Shown: in pieces, positions 32,452 through 37,852 of the stretch
How positions within the stretch are numbered: the stretch's first letter is position 1
Layout of the letters: each line of letters begins with the position of its first letter
Position numbers and translations under genes: made by a program
Source: an uncultured Bacteroidia bacterium
Lineage (GTDB): Bacteria > Bacteroidota > Bacteroidia > Bacteroidales > Prolixibacteraceae
Reading direction: 5' to 3'
Assembly (NCBI GenBank): GCA_903904515.1
Contig: CAIVCR010000032.1
Location: 1 to 37,852, forward strand
DNA length: 37,852 nucleotides
The notes under the pieces: generated by a model
The model's database searches: none
What the model was told of the DNA's origin: nothing
Seen by the model: the letters and a program-made list of their open reading frames with translations, nothing else

Positions 32452-34854
32452 ATGGATACAATAACCTTCAATTCCCCGAAGAGGATAAAAATGGCCTGTC
32501 TGGCAGCACTTTTTATCCTTTCTCTGATCAATAATCCGGCAGCAGCCCAGGTGAAGTATAATGCTTCGAATGAACTTCGTGAAGCAAAAATGGGCGTGGA
32601 ACGGGTAGCCAGGTATTATCTTCCTGCGTATGCCAATCGGGCATTAAATAATAATGAAATCCGCTGGATTCAAATAGACCTTGGAAAGGAACAACAGATC
32701 GATGGCATAAAACTATTGCCCGGAGCTCAGGGTTGGGGACCTGCATCCGGAGGATTCCCTTCACATTTTAAACTTGAGGTTTCGAATGATCCGGAGTTTA
32801 AACATTCTGTAATATACGAAGATTGGACGCTAAAGGAAGAATTCCCCAATCCCGAAGATGCCGTTTGCACGTTTGTATCAATAGAAACAAAAGGACGATA
32901 TGTCCGGTTTACGGCCACAACTCTTCGGGATAATAAGCTGGCAATGACCAAGATTATTGTCCTTTCAGCAGGTAAGGATATTGCTGAAGGTTGCAAGGCG
33001 ACAGAATCAAATCCCAATAAAGATTCAAACATAGAATTACTTACCAGGGCAACGCGTCCTCAGGGGGAATATGTTGTCACCAACAACCCGGGTAATGTAA
33101 TGCCGGAAGCAACCTGGAAACCTGTTCTTTATACGGCTCAGGCTCCGATGGGAGGGGTTCAGTTAGGTGAAGGGTTATTTAAGACAACGATGGAGAACAA
33201 CATCAGTTACCTGATGAACTCGTTTACCTTCGATCAGCTGGTTCGGAATTTCCGCGTCAAGGGTGGATTTCCGGTAGAGCCCCTTGAGGATCGTTTTAAA
33301 AATATGTGGTTTCAGATCCTTCCCGGATCTGAGGCAGCCCGCTTTTTAACAGGTGCGGGCAATACCCTGCGCTGGATTGAAGATGCGGGTTTGCGCAAGC
33401 GAATGGATGATATTGTGGATGTTATTGATCAATGTAAAGAGCCCGATGGGTATCTGATGGCTTTTCCAAAACATGCAATGTTCGATCATGAGAATGGTGC
33501 TTACACCAGATCATGGGTGTCACAAGGACTTATTGAAGCCGGATATGCAGGAAATAAAAAAGCATTTCCGCTGTTGCGCGGATTCTACGACTGGTTCGAT
33601 AACTGCGAATATCTTCCCGAGATGTTACGTCGGGTGAGGCAGGGGACGCAGGGAATTATTCCGATTACCAGAACCTATTTTTCTCCGGTAGGGAAACCTA
33701 AAGATATTCAGGTCGTTCAGCAGTATTTCCAGGAAAACTACTGGATGGAACAGATGGCTAACCGCGATCCCAAGGCAATCTGGCTGTATCCTTACGACCG
33801 TCCCCACAACTATCTCGTTACCGGAATTGAACCCTATCTTGATTTGTACCGCGCAACAGGTGCAAAAAAATACCTCGATGCCGCTTTGGGGGCGTGGGAT
33901 TTATATCATGATAACTGGGAACATATTGGTGGATCACTGGCTATCAACGAAGGGACTTTCCTTTATGAACCAAAATCCAATTACTTAAATCGCGAGACCG
34001 GTGAATTGTGTGGTAACTCATTCTGGATCAAGCTCAATCAACGGTTTCATTTGCTCTACCCAACGGAGGAGAAATATGTGAATGAGATCGAGAAATCGAT
34101 CTATAACGTGGCTATTGCCAACCAGTACGGGGCAGAGGGAATCCGCTATTTCGCCAAATTGGTCGACCGGAAATACGGCGACCACTCTCCCAATTCGCAC
34201 CACTGTATGAATACCTGTTGCGAAGGGCAGGGAACCCGGGTATTTGGCTCATTGCCGGAATACATCTATTCAATTTCAGATGATGGTATTTATGTCGATT
34301 TATTTGCTGCCTCGGAAATAAAATACATGTCTCAGAAGCAGTCCCTAAGCCTGAAAATGGAGACTCAATTTCCGTATGATTCAAAGGTACGAATTATAGT
34401 AGGGAATGATCATCCCATTCAAAATAAGGTTCGGATTCGTGTCCCTGTCTGGGCATCGGGGAATATGTCTCTTGCAGTTAATGGCAGTGAAGTTGGCATT
34501 GGAAAGCCTGGAAGCTATTTCGAAATTGACCGGAAATGGAACAACGGAGATCTTATAACCTTCACTATACCAATAGATTTCAGGATCACAAAATATACGG
34601 GACTTGAAAAGGGGTATGAAGAAAACCACTTTGCAGTCGAATTCGGTCCTATCCTGATGGCAATGGTTGGCGTAAAAGGGAAGAAGTTCGACATAGGGGT
34701 TAAAGCTACTGCAGAAAGTATCCGGCAAATGCTAAAACCGGTTCCGGGGAAACCGCTGCATTTTGCAATCGAAGGGAATAGCCAATTCGAGTACTGGCCA
34801 TATTTTGAAGTTCAGGAGGAGCCCTTCTCGTGCTTTCCGGAGTTTTCCCGATAA
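32452..34854 (+). CDS. Secreted GH127-type (DUF1680) beta-L-arabinofuranosidase with N-terminal discoidin-like domain
   Basis: The 800-residue protein has a signal peptide (about 1-32, ending NPAAAQ). A F5/8-type (CBM32-like) domain follows at about 35-172 (IRWIQIDLGKEQQIDGIKLL, KGRYVRFTATTLRDNKLAMT), then a DUF1680 (alpha/alpha)6 barrel and beta domains. The GH127 zinc site appears intact: Glu518 and Cys520 in GELCGNSFW, Cys589 and Cys590 in MNTCCEGQGTR, with Cys589 the expected cysteine nucleophile. Characterised GH127 and GH146 members remove beta-L-arabinofuranose; other DUF1680 proteins differ, so the sugar is likely but not certain. It has its own promoter box and palindrome and precedes GH2 by 82 bases. 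Confidence 0.85.
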   Translation: MDTITFNSPKRIKMACLAALFILSLINNPAAAQVKYNASNELREAKMGVERVARYYLPAYANRALNNNEIRWIQIDLGKEQQIDGIKLLPGAQGWGPASGGFPSHFKLEVSNDPEFKHSVIYEDWTLKEEFPNPEDAVCTFVSIETKGRYVRFTATTLRDNKLAMTKIIVLSAGKDIAEGCKATESNPNKDSNIELLTRATRPQGEYVVTNNPGNVMPEATWKPVLYTAQAPMGGVQLGEGLFKTTMENNISYLMNSFTFDQLVRNFRVKGGFPVEPLEDRFKNMWFQILPGSEAARFLTGAGNTLRWIEDAGLRKRMDDIVDVIDQCKEPDGYLMAFPKHAMFDHENGAYTRSWVSQGLIEAGYAGNKKAFPLLRGFYDWFDNCEYLPEMLRRVRQGTQGIIPITRTYFSPVGKPKDIQVVQQYFQENYWMEQMANRDPKAIWLYPYDRPHNYLVTGIEPYLDLYRATGAKKYLDAALGAWDLYHDNWEHIGGSLAINEGTFLYEPKSNYLNRETGELCGNSFWIKLNQRFHLLYPTEEKYVNEIEKSIYNVAIANQYGAEGIRYFAKLVDRKYGDHSPNSHHCMNTCCEGQGTRVFGSLPEYIYSISDDGIYVDLFAASEIKYMSQKQSLSLKMETQFPYDSKVRIIVGNDHPIQNKVRIRVPVWASGNMSLAVNGSEVGIGKPGSYFEIDRKWNNGDLITFTIPIDFRITKYTGLEKGYEENHFAVEFGPILMAMVGVKGKKFDIGVKATAESIRQMLKPVPGKPLHFAIEGNSQFEYWPYFEVQEEPFSCFPEFSR

Positions 34855-34880
34855 AAAAACAGTATGAATATGTTTTAAAA

Positions 34881-34913
34881 TTGATTATTCGGGCTAAAAC
34901 GAGTAATTTTAGC
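34881..34913 (+). promoter_or_regulatory. Candidate promoter and palindrome of the GH2 gene
   Basis: TTGA (34881-34884) is 19 bases before TAATTTTA (34904-34911, one mismatch to TAnnTTTG). The palindrome GCTAAAA-7-TTTTAGC (34893-34913) overlaps the -7 box. It shares the half-site GCTAA / TTAGC, 11 bases apart, with the palindrome before GH127, where the gap is 12 bases. The ATG follows at 34937. Confidence 0.4.
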
Positions 34914-34936
34914 GTTTCAAAAAATTTCGATTCAAA

Positions 34937-37729
34937 ATGAAAATAGTTTATTCAATAATACTGCTCTTTATTATTCATTCACTGCTTCCTGTGAGTTCTG
35001 CTGCACAAAGTGGCAGTATTAAACAGGTACAGCTTTCTCAATTTGAATTGCAGTCTTCCGGACTCATTGAAGGTTCAGGAGAAAAAATTTCAACCTCCGG
35101 GTATCATTCCAACGTATACTGGTTTCCTGTAAAAGTTCCCTCTACCGTTCTTACCGGCCTTGTGGCTAACCGCGTTTATCCCGATCCCTATTCGGGAATG
35201 AATAATATGGTTATCCCGGATGCGTCAGATGAGTTCAATAAAATGTACAATCTGGAGCAATTCAGTCACATTCCCAATGTTGGGAATCCCTGGAAACAAC
35301 CTTACTGGTACCGCACCTCTTTCAAAGTTCCTTTACAGGATAAAGGGCGTCATTTCCAGCTTATATTTAAAGGGATTAATTACCGGGCAGCGGTTTGGCT
35401 AAATGGTCAGCAAATAGCCGACTCTGCAAAGATGGTTGGGATGTTTGCTGAATATAGTTTTGATGTCAGTAAGGTTATTAAACCGGGCCAGGAGAATGGT
35501 CTGGCTGTAAAGATTTATCCGCTTGATTGTCCGGGATTGCCTGACCAGGAGCAATTAACTGGTCTGGGCGATTTCTTTTTGAATGGTGGGCCTACAGGCG
35601 ATATTGGAAAGAATGTTACAATGCTTTGTACGGTAGGCTGGGACTGGGTTCCCCCTGTTCGCGACCGCAATATGGGGATCTGGCAGCCGGTTTTTCTTCG
35701 TACATCCGGAGATGTTACAATTATGCGTCCGCATCTGATCACCGATTTGCCTAATTTGCCCGACACCGCTGTCGCAAAATTATCCCTAAATCTTACCTTG
35801 ACCAATCATGGTCAGACCGCTACAAAGGGAATCTTAAAAATAAATATCCGTCCTGAGAATTTCACGGGACAACCTGTTCAGATCTCCAAAGAATTTTCGA
35901 TGGCAGGCGGAACAAGTACCGTCGTTGATTTGAATGATGCAAACACAGCCCAACTTTTAGTCAAACAGCCCCATTTATGGTGGCCTAACGGATACGGCAA
36001 GCCAAATCTCTATCGCATTAGGCTTCAGTTTGAATCTAACGGGGTAGTTTCGGATGATACAACTTTTGCCTTTGGAATCCGTACGGTAGCTTCAAAAGCC
36101 GTTGAAGTTGAGAACAGATCGTTACGACGTGATTTTTATGTCAATGGGAAACGGCTCCATCTTACAGGTGGCGCCTGGGTCCCCGATATGATGCTTAACC
36201 GCGATTCAGTCCGTTACGATCAGGAGATGCACCTTTTCCGGAATTCAAATATAAACCTGGTTCGGATCTGGGGTGGCGGTATTACACCTGAGGATGTCTT
36301 CTTCGATCTGGCTGATAAATATGGAATGTTGGTATGGTCGGACTTCTGGGTTACGGGCGATACCCATGGTGAGTTTAAAGGTTCGACGGATTATCCACTC
36401 GAAGGTAAAGTCTTTATCGACAATGTAATCAGTACAATATACCGCATCCGCAACCACCCGAGTTTACTTGTGTGGACCGGGGGAAACGAGGGGCATATCC
36501 GCAAGGACGTCTATGATCTGATGCGGAAGCAAATTGTCACCCTCGATGGAACACGTCCGTATATCCCAAGTTCTTCTGGTTTTGCCAAGCTTCCCAAAGG
36601 GTGGGATGGGGCATGGCCTGATAATAAGGCATCTGGCGTTTATAGTGGTGGGCCATATACCTGGAAAGATTCAAAATGGTATTATCAATTAGCCGACACT
36701 GCAAAGGATTGGGTATTTAAGGATGAGACAGGCTTGCCTTCTCAGCCACCTTACAACAGTTTGGTGAAAATAATTCCTAACCTGGTCTGGGATACGAAAT
36801 TGCCATTCCCATTGAATAACTCATGGGGGTATCACGATGCCTGCAGCGGAAACGGAAAGTATGACCTCTATTATGACGCTATGGTGAAAAGGTACGGCGA
36901 ACCTGCTTCAATGGAAGATTTTTCCAATAAAATGCAGCTGATGAATGCCATGGGTTACCAGGGTATTTTCGAATCTGCAGGACATAAACTTAACGATATC
37001 GGAGGGGTGATGCTCTGGAAGTTAAATGCCGCTTTCCCGAGTGTGGTCTGGCAAATTTTTGACTGGTATCTTGAGCCCAATGCCGGCTACTACGCGATGC
37101 AGAATGCCCTGGAAACTGTTCATATTCAAATGAATCCTCTAGATTTTACAGTTACTGTATTAAACAGGACCTATAAAACGATATCCAACCTCACCGTGCA
37201 GGTAGATGTCTTTGGTATCGATTCTAAACGTTTAGTTACCCAAACATCAAAGGTAAATCTTACTGCTACAGATGTGAATAATACCTTCTCATTATCCAAA
37301 ACTTTAGCCGGCACAAAGGGTGTTAGCTTTGTCGTCTTAAATCTGAAGGATGCCACGGGAAAGGTCATTTCGCATAATGTCTATTGGGTTGCTGCTGATG
37401 ACAATTTTAAAGCTTTAAATACCATGCCGGGTTCATCGGTTCAGACCTCCCTTGTTAAAACAGAGAAGGGGAAAACGGAGACAACCTGGACGCTGAAGTT
37501 TAGCAATACCACCAAACAACTGGCATTTTTCGTTCGTCCTCAGTTGATGGATAATGGGGCAGAAATTTTGCCTTGTTACTGGTCGGCCAACTACTTCTCT
37601 CTCGCACCGGGTGAATCGATGAATGTTACTGTGAGCGCTTCAACAGCCCAACTGAAGAGTAAGAAAATTGAAGTTCAGGTTGAGGGTTGGAATTTAAAAA
37701 CTGAGGTTGTTGCGTTGAAGGGGAACTAA
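34937..37729 (+). CDS. Secreted GH2 enzyme, beta-mannosidase / exo-beta-glucosaminidase-like
   Basis: The 930-residue protein has a signal peptide (about 1-24, ending SSAAQ), a sugar-binding jelly-roll domain (about 30-225; VAWLNGQ-type strand RAAVWLNGQQIADSAKMVGM), an immunoglobulin-like domain (about 240-355), a TIM barrel (about 360-720) and two C-terminal beta domains. Glu518 in TGGNEGH is the acid/base and Glu597 in FKDETGLPS the probable nucleophile. NLVRIWGGGITPEDVFFDLA is typical of the mannosidase/glucosaminidase branch of GH2 rather than LacZ-type galactosidases. Substrates in that branch include beta-mannose and beta-glucosamine termini. It is the last gene seen in PUL B. Confidence 0.87.
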   Translation: MKIVYSIILLFIIHSLLPVSSAAQSGSIKQVQLSQFELQSSGLIEGSGEKISTSGYHSNVYWFPVKVPSTVLTGLVANRVYPDPYSGMNNMVIPDASDEFNKMYNLEQFSHIPNVGNPWKQPYWYRTSFKVPLQDKGRHFQLIFKGINYRAAVWLNGQQIADSAKMVGMFAEYSFDVSKVIKPGQENGLAVKIYPLDCPGLPDQEQLTGLGDFFLNGGPTGDIGKNVTMLCTVGWDWVPPVRDRNMGIWQPVFLRTSGDVTIMRPHLITDLPNLPDTAVAKLSLNLTLTNHGQTATKGILKINIRPENFTGQPVQISKEFSMAGGTSTVVDLNDANTAQLLVKQPHLWWPNGYGKPNLYRIRLQFESNGVVSDDTTFAFGIRTVASKAVEVENRSLRRDFYVNGKRLHLTGGAWVPDMMLNRDSVRYDQEMHLFRNSNINLVRIWGGGITPEDVFFDLADKYGMLVWSDFWVTGDTHGEFKGSTDYPLEGKVFIDNVISTIYRIRNHPSLLVWTGGNEGHIRKDVYDLMRKQIVTLDGTRPYIPSSSGFAKLPKGWDGAWPDNKASGVYSGGPYTWKDSKWYYQLADTAKDWVFKDETGLPSQPPYNSLVKIIPNLVWDTKLPFPLNNSWGYHDACSGNGKYDLYYDAMVKRYGEPASMEDFSNKMQLMNAMGYQGIFESAGHKLNDIGGVMLWKLNAAFPSVVWQIFDWYLEPNAGYYAMQNALETVHIQMNPLDFTVTVLNRTYKTISNLTVQVDVFGIDSKRLVTQTSKVNLTATDVNNTFSLSKTLAGTKGVSFVVLNLKDATGKVISHNVYWVAADDNFKALNTMPGSSVQTSLVKTEKGKTETTWTLKFSNTTKQLAFFVRPQLMDNGAEILPCYWSANYFSLAPGESMNVTVSASTAQLKSKKIEVQVEGWNLKTEVVALKGN

Positions 37730-37739
37730 ATAATTTGTA

Positions 37740-37800
37740 AAAGACTGTCCGAGATAAGATCAAAGATTCTTCGCTAAGCTCTGAATGACAACAAGATATG
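37740..37800. repeat. Dispersed repeat fragment
   Basis: The sequence around AAAGATTCTTCGCTAAGCTC and TGAATGACAA resembles the intergenic repeat GATTCTTCGCT-CGCTCAGAATGACA seen across Bacteroidota and other phyla. The reverse-strand frame through it gives the well-known spurious peptide pattern CHSELSEESL. Nothing else is visible from 37730 to the window end. Confidence 0.45.
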
Positions 37801-37852
37801 ACATTGGAGAGGAGGAAGGGGGTTGGATGTTGCGCAGCCACAAACAAACCCC

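Noticed and set aside
37626..37847. 73-codon reverse frame at the right end
   Set aside because: It contains the CHSELSEESL pattern typical of translated dispersed repeats and overlaps the GH2 gene.

Overview
The window looks like chromosomal DNA from a Bacteroidota (Bacteroidetes) bacterium, probably a Bacteroidales/Marinilabiliales-type polysaccharide degrader; the finer placement is a guess. The evidence is two complete SusC/SusD outer-membrane glycan-uptake pairs, each preceded by an ECF sigma factor and a FecR anti-sigma factor, many secreted glycoside hydrolases, promoters of the TTTG / TAnnTTTG type instead of TTGACA / TATAAT, and few clear Shine-Dalgarno sequences. No rRNA, tRNA, CRISPR array or intact transposase was seen.

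Layout. (1) 1-990: the start of a leftward AAA+ ATPase gene (runs off the window) with a 17-bp perfect inverted repeat over its promoter, then a fragment of a HigA-type antitoxin. (2) 1062-9652: polysaccharide utilization locus A: sigma, FecR, SusC, SusD, and a clan GH-A (GH39-like) hydrolase, closed by a good intrinsic terminator. (3) 9653-13663: a gene graveyard: a relic of a hydrolase whose intact relative lies at 13674, a 2-kb block bounded by 64-bp imperfect direct repeats holding a second AAA+/DUF4143 ATPase and a type III restriction-enzyme C-terminal relic, a frameshifted Phd/YefM antitoxin relic, then a third AAA+/DUF4143 ATPase. (4) 13674-21330: three secreted enzymes (an unrecognised TIM-barrel-like hydrolase, a GH116-like enzyme and a five-bladed-propeller protein), interrupted at 15.9-16.5 kb by relics of a fourth ATPase and of an ORF6N protein. 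(5) 21376-37729: locus B: sigma, an 8-bp-period tandem array, FecR, SusC, SusD, then GH36, GH29, GH127 and GH2 enzymes, all on the + strand. (6) 37730-37852: a dispersed-repeat fragment.

How the parts should work together (family knowledge plus inference): glycan binding at SusC/SusD is signalled through the SusC N-terminal STN domain to periplasmic FecR, which releases the ECF sigma factor to transcribe fecR-susC-susD and the enzymes. Locus B predicts removal of alpha-galactose, alpha-L-fucose, beta-L-arabinofuranose and a beta-linked mannose/glucosamine-type sugar. This points to a branched, fucosylated, arabinose-containing plant-type heteroglycan or glycoprotein, but the substrate cannot be settled from sequence.

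The less ordinary content is: the repeated DUF4143 ATPases with operator-like promoters and decaying toxin-antitoxin/restriction relics around them; the unassigned hydrolase family with one intact and one dead copy; matching ECF-type promoter elements before both fecR genes; short leader ORFs followed by hairpins before both susC genes; and a shared palindrome before the last two hydrolase genes.
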